54,637 nt of DNA from Candidatus Glassbacteria bacterium (GTDB lineage: Bacteria > Gemmatimonadota > Glassbacteria > GWA2-58-10). Shown here piece after piece: positions 16,756 through 25,370 of this stretch. A model generated the notes under the pieces. The model saw nothing but the letters and a program-made list of their open reading frames with translations. It had not been told where the DNA came from and did not search any database. A program made the position numbers and the translations under genes. Every line of letters starts with the position of its first letter. The stretch's first letter is position 1. The stretch covers positions 1-54,637 of the forward strand of contig VRUH01000024.1 in NCBI GenBank assembly GCA_019456185.1. Reading direction: 5' to 3'.

Positions 16756-18378
16756 TTGAGCGCTGACAAGCTGAAGGAAATTATCGCCTACCATGACCGG
16801 ACCAAGCACGGGATCCTGCGTCTGGCTCCCTCGGCGGGCTACCTGGACCGGGCGAACCAGCCGCTGCCGTTCAGGTTTTACGAGGGCGCTCCCGGACTCG
16901 ACCTTCCCCTGGGCCTCCCCGACCCGGATGAACACCACCTTGCGCTGTACCGGCGTTCTTCCAACCTACAGACCTGCGGCCTGAGCAACCTGTCCAAATT
17001 CCTGGAACTGTCGCTGGGCCTGTCGGCCTGGAAAGAGCTGCAGGGGAACCGCTGGTCGCTGCGGATGAACCCCTCCAGCGGCAACCTCCATCCCACCGAA
17101 TGCCACCTGATTCTGCCCGGGTCGGAAGGACTGGACAGCGGACTTTACCACTACAGCCCCTTCGGCCATAGCCTGGAGCGCAGGGCCGCGCTCGGCGACG
17201 GAACAGGGAAAATTCTCGAGGAGCATTTCGGCGGCGAGGGCTTTCTGCTCGGGCTGACCAGCATTTTCTGGCGCGAATCGTGGAAATACGGCGAGCGGGC
17301 CTACCGCTACTGTAACCACGATACCGGCCACGCCCTGGCCTGTCTGTCGTTCTCCGCGGCTCTGCTCGGCTGGAAAGTCCGCTGGCTGGGAAATCCCGGA
17401 GACAGCGAGATCGCGGCATTGCTGGGGCTTGACCGCACCGGGTTCCCCGATTACGAGGACGAACGGGCTGACCTGCTGTGCTTCGTTGCCGCGGGTAAAC
17501 TGAATGCCAGCGTTCCGGGAGGCGTTCCGGTGGAGCTGGCCGATCAATTGCGGAACGTGGAACTGGCCGGAACGCCTAACCGGCTCAGCAGGGAGCACCG
17601 CGAGTGGAAAATTATCGGCCATGTTGCGCAGACGGCCTCAAAGCCGTCAACTGAATATCCCGAAACCGCGTTCGGATCGCCGCCGTTACTGGAAAAAAGC
17701 GTCTCCGCGCTGAAAGCCGCGGAGATTATCCGCAGGCGGCGCAGCGTGTGGGAATTCAGCATGGAACAGAGTTTCGCCGGCCGCAACGAGTTCCTTTCCA
17801 TCCTGGACAGGACTGTCCCGCGCAGCGGGATGGCCCCGTTCGACTGCGGCCTCGGTCCGGCCAGGGTACAGCTGGTGCTGTTCGTCCATGATGTCAGCGG
17901 GCTGGAACAGGGGCTGTACGCGTTTCTGCGCGACGAGTCGTGCAGGGAGGAGCTGGAGGACAGTTTCAGCGCGGAATTCGCCTGGGAGCGAGCCGATGGC
18001 GCTCTCCCGCTGTACGTCCTGCGGACGGGCGACTACCGCAACCAGTCGATGACCCTGAGCTGCAACCAGCAGATCGCGGGGTTCGGGACGTTCGCCGTGG
18101 CGATGGTGGCCCGGTTCAGGGAGACTCTGGAGGAGGCTCCCTGGGCTTACCCGCAACTGTTCCGCGAGTGCGGACAGGTGGGACAGGCGCTGTACCTGGA
18201 GGCCGAGGCCCAGGGCCTGCGGGGTACGGGGATCGGCTGCTATTTCGACGACCCCGTGCACGAGCTGCTGGGAATTCAGGACAACCGCTGGCAGAGCTTA
18301 TATCACTTCACCGTGGGCGCGCCGATCGAGGATGCGCGGCTGCAAAGCTATCCGCCATATTTCCATCTCAAGCGCTGA
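16756..18378 (+). CDS. SagB/ThcOx-type dehydrogenase with two nitroreductase domains
   Basis: A 540-residue protein starting with TTG, with an AGAGGA site 10 nt upstream. The N-terminal half (about 60-250) has the nitroreductase signature 'RMNPSSGNLHPTECHLI' and 'GLYHYSPFGHSLERR'. The C-terminal half (about 320-540) repeats it ('RRRRSVWEFSMEQSFAG', then 'GQALYLEAEAQGLRGTGIG' and 'FTVGAP'). This tandem arrangement is typical of SagB-like FMN proteins that lack a cyclodehydratase partner. Azoline oxidation is known for true SagB. Here no precursor peptide, YcaO or protease gene is nearby, so another FMN-dependent oxidation is as likely. It is the last gene of the namZ unit. Confidence 0.8.
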   Translation: MSADKLKEIIAYHDRTKHGILRLAPSAGYLDRANQPLPFRFYEGAPGLDLPLGLPDPDEHHLALYRRSSNLQTCGLSNLSKFLELSLGLSAWKELQGNRWSLRMNPSSGNLHPTECHLILPGSEGLDSGLYHYSPFGHSLERRAALGDGTGKILEEHFGGEGFLLGLTSIFWRESWKYGERAYRYCNHDTGHALACLSFSAALLGWKVRWLGNPGDSEIAALLGLDRTGFPDYEDERADLLCFVAAGKLNASVPGGVPVELADQLRNVELAGTPNRLSREHREWKIIGHVAQTASKPSTEYPETAFGSPPLLEKSVSALKAAEIIRRRRSVWEFSMEQSFAGRNEFLSILDRTVPRSGMAPFDCGLGPARVQLVLFVHDVSGLEQGLYAFLRDESCREELEDSFSAEFAWERADGALPLYVLRTGDYRNQSMTLSCNQQIAGFGTFAVAMVARFRETLEEAPWAYPQLFRECGQVGQALYLEAEAQGLRGTGIGCYFDDPVHELLGIQDNRWQSLYHFTVGAPIEDARLQSYPPYFHLKR

Positions 18379-18385
18379 GCCTCCC

Positions 18386-19780
18386 TTAGTCCGCTCCGGT
18401 CCGCATTTCCCACTGGCAAAGCCGCCGGTCCAGGTCGTCCTGGACTGATTTTACACCCCTCTGGCCGAACAGATTGTTCTCCTCGGCCGGATCGCTCTCC
18501 AGATCGTAAAGCTCGTGGTCCATCCCCGGTTCATAGTGATGGACCAGCTTCCAGTTTCGCGTGCGGATCATCCGCATCCGGGCGTGGGGCGTGTAGTGGT
18601 GCTGGTTGTAAATCAGGTAGAGTTCATCGCGCCAGACCCTCTGCCCCCCGGCCAGCAGAGGGGACATGTCCATGCCATCCAGCAGCAGCCCCGGCCTGCG
18701 CACAGCCCCGGCAACAGTAAGCAGCGTGGGGAAATAGTCCAGCGAGCTGACCAGCTCATCGCACACGCTGCCGGCCCGGATCCTGCCCGGCCAGCGCATC
18801 ACCAGCGGCACCATCGCCGAAGTATCGAAAATGTTGGGCCGGGTCCGGTCTGTAGCCAGCAGCCTGCCGTTGCCTTTATGCCACATCCCGTGCTGGCCGA
18901 TATTATAACCGTTATCGCCGGTAAAAATGACGAGCGTATTCTCCAGTTCACCCTGCTGTTCAAGCTCCTCCAGCAGGCGGCCCAGGTTGCGGTCCACCGA
19001 GGTGACGCTGGCGTAGTATTTCTCCGTGATCTCCCTGATCCGTCCCGGCTCGACTCCCTCCACTTCCGGTACGCGCAAGGTGCGTCCCCTGTACGGCTCC
19101 CAGTCCTCGTCGGGTACGGGCACGTAGGGAGAGTGCGGCCTGAACGGGTGGAAAAACAGGGCGAACGGCTGAGTCCGGTGGGTGCGCAGGAAACGGATCG
19201 CGAAATCAGCAAGCCGGTCGGTGAGGCCGCCCTTGTAGTCACGGGTCACTCCGTTTTCCATCAGCGGCGGGTCCCACATTTTCGAGCCGCCGGTCAGCCC
19301 GCCGGCGAAATAGTCGAACCCCCGGCTGGTGGGCCAGAAATCCTGGCGGGTGTGGCCGAGGTGCCATTTGCCCACCAGTCCGGTCCGGTATCCGGCCGCA
19401 CGGAGTTCCTCGGCCAGAGTCGGCACGTTGGCCGGCAGACCGACCGGTTCCCGTACGCCGATCCAGTCCTCGACCCCCACCCGGTGGTTGTAGTTTCCGG
19501 TCATCACCATCGCCCGCGACGGCGAACAGACCGGGCAGGTGAACGCGCGGGTGAACTTCATCCCTTCGTCGGCCAGGCGGTCCATCACCGGCGTATGGAT
19601 CTGCTCATTGCCGTAGGCCCCCATGGCCCATTGCGCCTGATCGTCGGTGTTGACAAACAGGATATTTGGCCGCCGGCCACGCTCCGGTCCCGGCGCCAAC
19701 GCTCCGGAAGCTGAAGGGCGACTCAGCAGCGATGCACCGGCCAGTGTCGCTGAAGCGGCGAAAAACGCTCTGCGGTCCAT
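18386..19780 (-). CDS. Tat-exported type I sulfatase
   Basis: A 464-residue protein. The ATG at 19780 has GGAGAG 6 nt upstream and begins MDRRAFFAASATLAG, a twin-arginine signal. A TTG at 19798 is less likely. 'PNILFVNTDDQ' holds the first calcium-binding Asp pair. The active-site motif CSPSR (residues 85-89) is the C-x-P-S-R sequence whose Cys is converted to formylglycine by FGE or anSME. 'GKWHLGH' and 'IFTGDNGYNIGQHGMWHKG' complete the metal and sulfate sites. Likely removes sulfate esters from glycans in the periplasm or outside. A convergent relation to the SagB gene leaves only 7 nt between stops. The Sat-CysC and CysQ genes lie 5.6 kb away. Confidence 0.9.
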   Translation of the reverse strand: MDRRAFFAASATLAGASLLSRPSASGALAPGPERGRRPNILFVNTDDQAQWAMGAYGNEQIHTPVMDRLADEGMKFTRAFTCPVCSPSRAMVMTGNYNHRVGVEDWIGVREPVGLPANVPTLAEELRAAGYRTGLVGKWHLGHTRQDFWPTSRGFDYFAGGLTGGSKMWDPPLMENGVTRDYKGGLTDRLADFAIRFLRTHRTQPFALFFHPFRPHSPYVPVPDEDWEPYRGRTLRVPEVEGVEPGRIREITEKYYASVTSVDRNLGRLLEELEQQGELENTLVIFTGDNGYNIGQHGMWHKGNGRLLATDRTRPNIFDTSAMVPLVMRWPGRIRAGSVCDELVSSLDYFPTLLTVAGAVRRPGLLLDGMDMSPLLAGGQRVWRDELYLIYNQHHYTPHARMRMIRTRNWKLVHHYEPGMDHELYDLESDPAEENNLFGQRGVKSVQDDLDRRLCQWEMRTGAD

Positions 19781-19882
19781 ACGCGCTCTCCGGGTCAAAA
19801 CTGTCGGATGATATGGATTATCAATATTGCGGGGTCCAGCTGATAAACGTCCTAATTATTCCTCCCCGGCTTCAGTATATAA

Positions 19883-19930
19883 ATTTAGCTATCAGGCATT
19901 TTATGTTTATCTTAACTTTTATAGCTAAAT
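19883..19930. promoter_or_regulatory. Inverted-repeat operator candidate upstream of the sulfatase gene
   Basis: A perfect 10-bp inverted repeat (19883-19892 and 19921-19930, ATTTAGCTAT/ATAGCTAAAT) with 28-nt spacing sits in the AT-rich 228-bp region between the sulfatase start and the aldo/keto reductase stop. A minus-strand TTGACT at 19946-19951 lies just upstream and could be the -35 element, with the outer arm near the -10 region. This layout suggests a repressor or activator site. It is unproven. Confidence 0.4.
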
Positions 19931-20008
19931 GCAAGTGAAACATAAAGTCAAGGAGTTTTCCGCGGCTGGCGGAAAATCCCTTGATCTCATCCCGGTTCCG
20001 GATCCGGA

Positions 20009-20893
20009 TCATGCGCCGAGAGCGGCAACCTTGTCGCAGAAATCATCCAGCTCCGCTGTGGATTCGAATCCCATCGTAAACGCGTCCACCGAACCCAGGC
20101 TCAGCACGTAGCTCAGCGACTCGCTGAGCTGGTCGCGGATACGGCCCGCTCCGGCCAGTTTCATGCCGATTATGCCCTTGCCCTTGTCGTGAGCTTCCCT
20201 CAGCACAGGGGCAACCACTTCCGGCGATCCGTCCATCGCCGCGCCCGCGTGGTTGATCCGCGCCAGGATCACCTCCACCCAGTCGCTGGCCACAGCCGCT
20301 TTCAGCGCGCCCAGGTCGTGGCAGCTCACGCCGAATGTCCGCAGGACCCCCTGTTCGCGGGCCTCGGAGACAACATCCATCGTGGCCTGCATCTTCGCCG
20401 TCCAGCCCGGATCCATCAAGCTGTGCAGCAGCAGGATATCGATCACGTCGGTGTCCAGCTCGCGGCGGAAGCGCTCGATATCCGCTTTCATCCCGGCGGC
20501 GTCGCGCGTGGTGGACTTGGTCAGGATCACCACTTTTTCCCGCGGTACGTGTTTCAGCGCCTCGCGGTAACAGGGGTGCGAGCCGTACTGGTCGGCCATG
20601 TCCCAGAATGTCACACCGCGCTCGAAGCCGTGGCGGATCAACCCGACGAACTTGTCCAGCCCAAGCCGTGTCTGGTTGGAACTTTTCCGCACTCCGTGCG
20701 TACCGCTGCCGACGGCCAGCCGGCTGGTTACTATCCCCGAGCTGCCGAGGGTGACCATGTCCGTGGCGCTGCAGCCGGCCGCCGGGGCCGCGACAAGCGT
20801 GTCGAGGGAGCCGCCGGACCACGACGGCAGGGCCAGCGCGCCGGCGCCGACCAGCGCGCTGCGGATAAAGGTTCTGCGATCTATGTTTCGCAT
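20009..20893 (-). CDS. Tat-exported aldo/keto reductase
   Basis: A 294-residue protein with a twin-arginine signal (NIDRRTFIRSALVGAGALAL) and the aldo/keto reductase tetrad spread as in the family: Asp in 'FWDMADQYGSHPCYREAL' with Tyr in QYG, Lys in 'VVILTKSTTRD', His in 'TFGVSCHDLGALK'. The TIM barrel ends with 'GSVDAFTMGFESTAELDDF'. Tat export implies the protein folds with NADP(H) in the cytoplasm first, which is a pattern of many oxidoreductases in polysaccharide-utilising bacteria. It is transcribed in the same direction as the sulfatase gene but separated by 228 bp with its own promoter evidence at 20939-20967. Confidence 0.85.
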   Translation of the reverse strand: MRNIDRRTFIRSALVGAGALALPSWSGGSLDTLVAAPAAGCSATDMVTLGSSGIVTSRLAVGSGTHGVRKSSNQTRLGLDKFVGLIRHGFERGVTFWDMADQYGSHPCYREALKHVPREKVVILTKSTTRDAAGMKADIERFRRELDTDVIDILLLHSLMDPGWTAKMQATMDVVSEAREQGVLRTFGVSCHDLGALKAAVASDWVEVILARINHAGAAMDGSPEVVAPVLREAHDKGKGIIGMKLAGAGRIRDQLSESLSYVLSLGSVDAFTMGFESTAELDDFCDKVAALGA

Positions 20894-20938
20894 CGTCTCT
20901 GTTCTCCAGGTTGAAATGGATGCCTTGGGCTACTACCA

Positions 20939-20967
20939 TTTATAAGGTTGAACAAAGTGTTGCGCAA
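20939..20967 (-). promoter_or_regulatory. Sigma-70 promoter for the aldo/keto reductase gene
   Basis: TTGCGC (20962-20967) and TATAAA (20939-20944) on the minus strand with a 17-nt spacer, 46 nt upstream of the ATG. The -35 is weak, the -10 is good. Confidence 0.55.
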
Positions 20968-21091
20968 TCCTAAACCGGACAATTCAGTACGAAAATCTTT
21001 GCCAATCTCATTCAGCCGTGCAATATTGCGGTTTGCCGAGGTTATGAAAAAATCACAAACCGACTGATTCGACGCTGCACGGGGAAATTCG

Positions 21092-23059
21092 ATGCCGCAC
21101 ATTGTCCGCACCTTTCTGGTCATCATCGCGTCTGTTACCATCCTGGTTCCCCGGTCGGTCGAGTGCGCGGTCGGGTTTACCGCCGGAGAAGCGCAAAACG
21201 GCGCGGTAATCGAGGCACGCGCCGGTAACTGGGGCTTGACGATCGTAAAATCCCCCTGGCGGATGAGCCTGGTGCGCGACGGCGAGGTTATCGCGGCTAC
21301 CGCACCCGGCGAGGCCGGATCGGCGACAATCGATGGCCGACGGATAACTTTCGACGCGGTGGAGGACTGGCTGGTCCAGGGTGACGGTCTCTGGCTGCAA
21401 CTGGCGACCTCCGACCCGCAAACGCAAGCGATCATGACTGTCACCCCGTTCGAGGACAACGCGTTCGTCCGGGTCTGGCTGGAGGGCGAGCCGCTCTGCG
21501 GCCAGATCGAGCAGGTCTGGGAGCTGGAACCCGGTGGACACTGGTACGGGGGGAATATCACCAGCACTCACAACTGGCCCCTGGAGACCGGCGAAATCGA
21601 GCTGGACCCGTTCCTGTCGAGCAGCAACCAGACCACACCCGGATGGCTGACCTCCTCGGGCGCGGGCTTTTTCGTACCCACCTACCAGCCGATGGGCTTT
21701 GCGATCAACCGTGACTCCGACGGCCGGTTCCGGTTTAATGTCAAGCAGACGGCGCACCTGGAATACCGCCTGATCGCCGGTTCCGATATTGTCGAAGCTT
21801 TCGACACGTTCACCTCTCTGGCCGGGCGGCCGCGCACTGTACCGCCGCGGGGATATTTCGCCAGTCCGATTTTCAACACCTGGATCGAGTTCCATCTCGA
21901 CGTGAACCAGCAGGACGTGCTGGAGTACGCCAACACGCTGAGGAAAAATAAATTCGGCTGCGACGTGTTCATGATCGACGACCGCTGGCAGGCGCACTAC
22001 GGCGACCGGGTGTTCGATCCGGTCAAATTCCCCGAACCGGAAATGATGGCCGACAGCATGCACGCCCTGGGATTCAAGCTGATCCTCTGGGTCACCCCTT
22101 TCGTCGATTTCGACGCCGATAATTTCGCCCACCTCAAACAGCGCGGCTGGCTGGTGCGTGAGTCCGACGGAGTCACTCCGGCGGGTATCGAGTGGTGGAA
22201 CGGGACCAGCGCCCTGGTGGACCTTTCCAACCCGGAGGCTTTCGGCTGGTATGTCGACCAGCTCAAGGGCCTCCAGCGGCGCTTCGGGATCGACGGGTTC
22301 AAGCTCGACGCCGGCGACGCCGGGTTTTTCAAGCCGGACTTCGTCACCTTCGGCAATGTCAGCCCCAACCGCTACACCGACCTGTTCGCCGGGGTCGGCA
22401 CCCATTTCCTGATCAACGAGTACCGGGTGAGCTGGCTGATGCAGGAGGAGGGACTCGTCCAGCGACTGCGCGACAAGAATAACAACTGGAGCCGGAGGTC
22501 TGGATTGGGCTCGCTCGTGCCCCACGGCATGAGCGAGGGACTGATCGGTTATCCCTATTTCTGCCCGGACATTATCGGCGGCGGCCTGGACGGCGATTTT
22601 ATCAGCGCCGAGTTCAAGGGCATGGACCCGGAGCTGTTTATCCGCTGGACCCAGGCCAGCTGCCTGATGCCGATGATGCAGTTCAGCTACGCCCCGTGGA
22701 ATCTCGACCGGCGGTCCGCTGAAATCTGCCGCCGCTACGCCGAGCTCCACGAACAGTTCGGCGACTATATCTACCGGCTCGCGCTCGACGCTCAGCAGAC
22801 CGGCCGGCCAATCGCCAGGCCCCTGTTTTTCCTGGACCCGGCCGATGAAATCACTTACGGTATCTCCGACCAGTTCATGCTCGGCGACAGCGTACTGGTG
22901 GCGCCCGTGCTGGAAAAAGGTATCCGGGCGCGGGATATATACCTCCCCAGGGGGCAATGGAAGGACTTCCACAGCGGCGAAACCCATCTTGGACCGAAAC
23001 AACTCAACGGGCACCCGGCCCCGCTGGACATACTGCCCCTATTCCTGCGCCAGAATTAG
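21092..23059 (+). CDS. Exported glycoside hydrolase family 31 protein
   Basis: A 655-residue protein with a signal peptide (cleavage near VECA). After an N-terminal beta domain (30-250) the barrel shows 'PPRGYFASPIFNTWIEFHLD' and 'DVFMIDDRWQ' (291-300). The nucleophile motif FKLDAGD (403-409, Asp 406) matches the GH31 D-x-G/A-x nucleophile region, and 'PDIIGGGLDG' follows in the acid/base region. The C-terminal part 'EITYGISDQFMLGDSVLVAPVLEKG' and 'IYLPRGQWKDFHSGE' is the typical beta domain of alpha-glucosidases and alpha-xylosidases. Likely acts on exported alpha-linked glycans. It is followed by the GH36-like lipoprotein 42 nt downstream. Confidence 0.9.
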   Translation: MPHIVRTFLVIIASVTILVPRSVECAVGFTAGEAQNGAVIEARAGNWGLTIVKSPWRMSLVRDGEVIAATAPGEAGSATIDGRRITFDAVEDWLVQGDGLWLQLATSDPQTQAIMTVTPFEDNAFVRVWLEGEPLCGQIEQVWELEPGGHWYGGNITSTHNWPLETGEIELDPFLSSSNQTTPGWLTSSGAGFFVPTYQPMGFAINRDSDGRFRFNVKQTAHLEYRLIAGSDIVEAFDTFTSLAGRPRTVPPRGYFASPIFNTWIEFHLDVNQQDVLEYANTLRKNKFGCDVFMIDDRWQAHYGDRVFDPVKFPEPEMMADSMHALGFKLILWVTPFVDFDADNFAHLKQRGWLVRESDGVTPAGIEWWNGTSALVDLSNPEAFGWYVDQLKGLQRRFGIDGFKLDAGDAGFFKPDFVTFGNVSPNRYTDLFAGVGTHFLINEYRVSWLMQEEGLVQRLRDKNNNWSRRSGLGSLVPHGMSEGLIGYPYFCPDIIGGGLDGDFISAEFKGMDPELFIRWTQASCLMPMMQFSYAPWNLDRRSAEICRRYAELHEQFGDYIYRLALDAQQTGRPIARPLFFLDPADEITYGISDQFMLGDSVLVAPVLEKGIRARDIYLPRGQWKDFHSGETHLGPKQLNGHPAPLDILPLFLRQN

Positions 23060-23101
23060 ATTTCCCCGAACCGGCCGAACAATCAACAGGAGCCAGTTAC
23101 C

Positions 23102-25252
23102 ATGTTCTGCACCAGAATTTCCGTAGTCACTTCGACCATTGTTACCATGATGCTTACCGCTCTTTTTGCCTGCGGTTCATCTTCGGGCGGGCGGGTGCTC
23201 GAAGACGAGCAGATCAGGGTGGAACTGACCCCGTCCGGAGGCCTGCAAGTGAGTCTCAAGGCTTCCGGCGGAGAGGTGCCGCTCAGCACGGGTAAGAATG
23301 CCGCGTTCGCCCTGGTGGATTCGGACGGCAATCTGGTGGAGCTGATGCCGTCCTCGGTTGAAAGCTACCAGGCTCCGGCGGACGATGAGTTCGGGCCGGG
23401 AGAGGGGCTGAAGGTTGAGATGCAACCGGTTGGAAGCAGCCCGCTTTCCGAACTGAAGGTGCGGGTGGAAATCCGTCTTGTTGATAAAAAACCCGGCGTG
23501 ATTGTCTGCCGGGCCGATATCTCAGGACTGGACAGTGCTGCGATGGCCCGGCTGGGAGGAGTCAGTTTCTACCGGCTGAACCTCCGCGCCGACCTGGCCG
23601 ACCCCCAGGCGGCCCCCCATGATTTTTACCTGTTTCAGGGAGCGGGTTACCAGTGGGGCAAGTGGCACACCCGGATCGAGGTTACCGAGGACTACGCGGC
23701 CGAAAACTGGACTGTCCGCCATCTGCCGGAACAGCGCGAGGGCGGAGGCTATCCGTTTAACTACCTCTGGACCGCCGGTGCCGGCCTGGCCCTGGCCCAG
23801 ATCGATACGGTGCACCACGTGATGTCGCTGCCGGTAAATACCGGTCCCGACGGCTCGGTGACAATCTCGCTGGACAGACCCGCCGAGTTCATCCGGCCGG
23901 ACGAAACAGGCGCCGAGCCCGGGCTGCCGGTGATGGTGGGCGCGTTCCGCGGTGATTTCTATGCGCCGTTAAAAGCCTACGGAGCCTTGCTTGAGCGGGG
24001 TCCGTTCACGTTCGCCAAAGTCCCGCCGGACGCATACGAGCCGATCTGGTGCGGTTGGGGATTCGGCCGCGATTTCACTCCGCAGGACATCTATAAAACC
24101 CTGCCGGCTGTCCGTGATCTGGGGATCCCCTGGGTGGTGATCGACGACGGGTTCCAGCAGAGTATCGGAGACTGGCCGCTGATCAAGGAAAAATTCCCCC
24201 GCGGTGACGCCGACATGCGGGCGCTGGTGGACAGTATCCACGCCGCCGGGTTCAAGGCCAAGCTGTGGTGGGTGCCGATGAACGTCCAGAGCACCGACCC
24301 GCTGATCGAGGAACATCCCGACTGGGTGGTGCTGGACAGCGAGGGCCGGGAAAAACGCGAGGACTGGTGGGATGTGTCCCAGCTCTGCCCGGCGTATCCT
24401 CCGGTAGTGGAGCAGCAGAAAGAGCTGGTGAGGCGTTTCCTTGAAGACTGGGATTACGACGGATTCAAGATGGACGGCGGCTGCCTGGGGATGGTGACCC
24501 CGTGCTACAACCCGGCCCACGGCCACAAGCACCCCGAGGAGTCGTGCCGGGCGGTGGCCTCGTTCTTCCAGGCGCTGCAGCAGGAAGCCGAGCGGATCAA
24601 GCCGGGCGCGGTAATGGAGGTCTGCGAATGCGGCCTGCCCCACGATCCGTTCAAGATGCAGTTCTACAACCAGCAGGTCTCCGCCGACCCTGTCTCCAGC
24701 GATCAGGTCCGCGCCCGGATCAAAACCTACCGCGCTCTGCTGGGAGATGACGCCGCTCTCTACGGCGACCACGTGGAACTCTCGACCGGGCCTTATCCGG
24801 GCGATGGAGTCGAAGTCAGAGAGGTCGGCAGCGATTTCGCCAGTACGCTCGCCCTGGGGGGAGTGATCGGCAGCAAGTTCACCGGTCTGGCCGACTCTCC
24901 CGGTGAGGACGAGCGCAAAAGACATCTCGGAATCCGCAGCCACTGGCGGCACTGGTTTGAGCTCTCTGACCGGCTCCGTCTCCACGAGGGCACCTACCTC
25001 AACCTCTACGATATCGGCTGGGACCTTCCAGAGACGCACGTGGTGGCCCGCGGCGACACGCTCTACTACGGGATTTTCGCCCAGGGGTTCGACGGTAAGG
25101 CAGAACTGCGGGGCCTGGAACCCGGCAGACAATACCTGCTGACCGACTACTCCACCGGCAAGGAACTGGGCCGGCTGGCAGCCACCGGACACGATACGTT
25201 CGAGTGCAGCGTGGACGGTAACCTGCTGGTGCGGGCCGCTCCGGCGGAGTGA
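23102..25252 (+). CDS. Lipoprotein glycoside hydrolase, clan GH-D (GH36/alpha-galactosidase-like)
   Basis: A 716-residue protein. A perfect AGGAG site 9 nt upstream of the ATG supports the start. The signal ends in a lipobox (ALFAC, Cys 24). The N-terminal beta supersandwich spans about 30-290. The barrel begins 'PIWCGWGFGRDFTPQDIYKT' (about 315-333), then 'VVIDDGFQ' (345-352) and 'DYDGFKMDGG' (451-460) with nucleophile Asp 458. 'QVSADPVSSDQVRAR' probably holds the acid/base Asp. This matches GH36 or the related GH27 type, releasing alpha-galactosyl or similar residues at the cell surface. Probably an operon with the GH31 gene. A promoter for the following Sat-CysC gene begins 30 nt after its stop. 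Confidence 0.85.
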   Translation: MFCTRISVVTSTIVTMMLTALFACGSSSGGRVLEDEQIRVELTPSGGLQVSLKASGGEVPLSTGKNAAFALVDSDGNLVELMPSSVESYQAPADDEFGPGEGLKVEMQPVGSSPLSELKVRVEIRLVDKKPGVIVCRADISGLDSAAMARLGGVSFYRLNLRADLADPQAAPHDFYLFQGAGYQWGKWHTRIEVTEDYAAENWTVRHLPEQREGGGYPFNYLWTAGAGLALAQIDTVHHVMSLPVNTGPDGSVTISLDRPAEFIRPDETGAEPGLPVMVGAFRGDFYAPLKAYGALLERGPFTFAKVPPDAYEPIWCGWGFGRDFTPQDIYKTLPAVRDLGIPWVVIDDGFQQSIGDWPLIKEKFPRGDADMRALVDSIHAAGFKAKLWWVPMNVQSTDPLIEEHPDWVVLDSEGREKREDWWDVSQLCPAYPPVVEQQKELVRRFLEDWDYDGFKMDGGCLGMVTPCYNPAHGHKHPEESCRAVASFFQALQQEAERIKPGAVMEVCECGLPHDPFKMQFYNQQVSADPVSSDQVRARIKTYRALLGDDAALYGDHVELSTGPYPGDGVEVREVGSDFASTLALGGVIGSKFTGLADSPGEDERKRHLGIRSHWRHWFELSDRLRLHEGTYLNLYDIGWDLPETHVVARGDTLYYGIFAQGFDGKAELRGLEPGRQYLLTDYSTGKELGRLAATGHDTFECSVDGNLLVRAAPAE

Positions 25253-25281
25253 GATGTCTCACGTGTTCCCGGACAGAGACC

Positions 25282-25310
25282 TTGATAATATTGTGCCTGG
25301 GGGTTATTTA
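25282..25310 (+). promoter_or_regulatory. Promoter candidate for sat-cysC
   Basis: TTGATA (25282-25287) and TATTTA (25305-25310) with a 17-nt spacer, 61 nt before the ATG at 25371. It suggests the sulfate-activation genes can be expressed independently of the hydrolase pair. Confidence 0.5.
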
Positions 25311-25370
25311 TCTCCTTTTTCCGTCTGTCGCAGGCAGCCGTATGTAAATTATCAAAACAAGGATCGAGTA

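Noticed and set aside
25254-25370. Longer start for the Sat-CysC protein from 25254
   Set aside because: The first 39 codons have no family similarity and cover a promoter candidate; the ATG at 25371 fits the family start.
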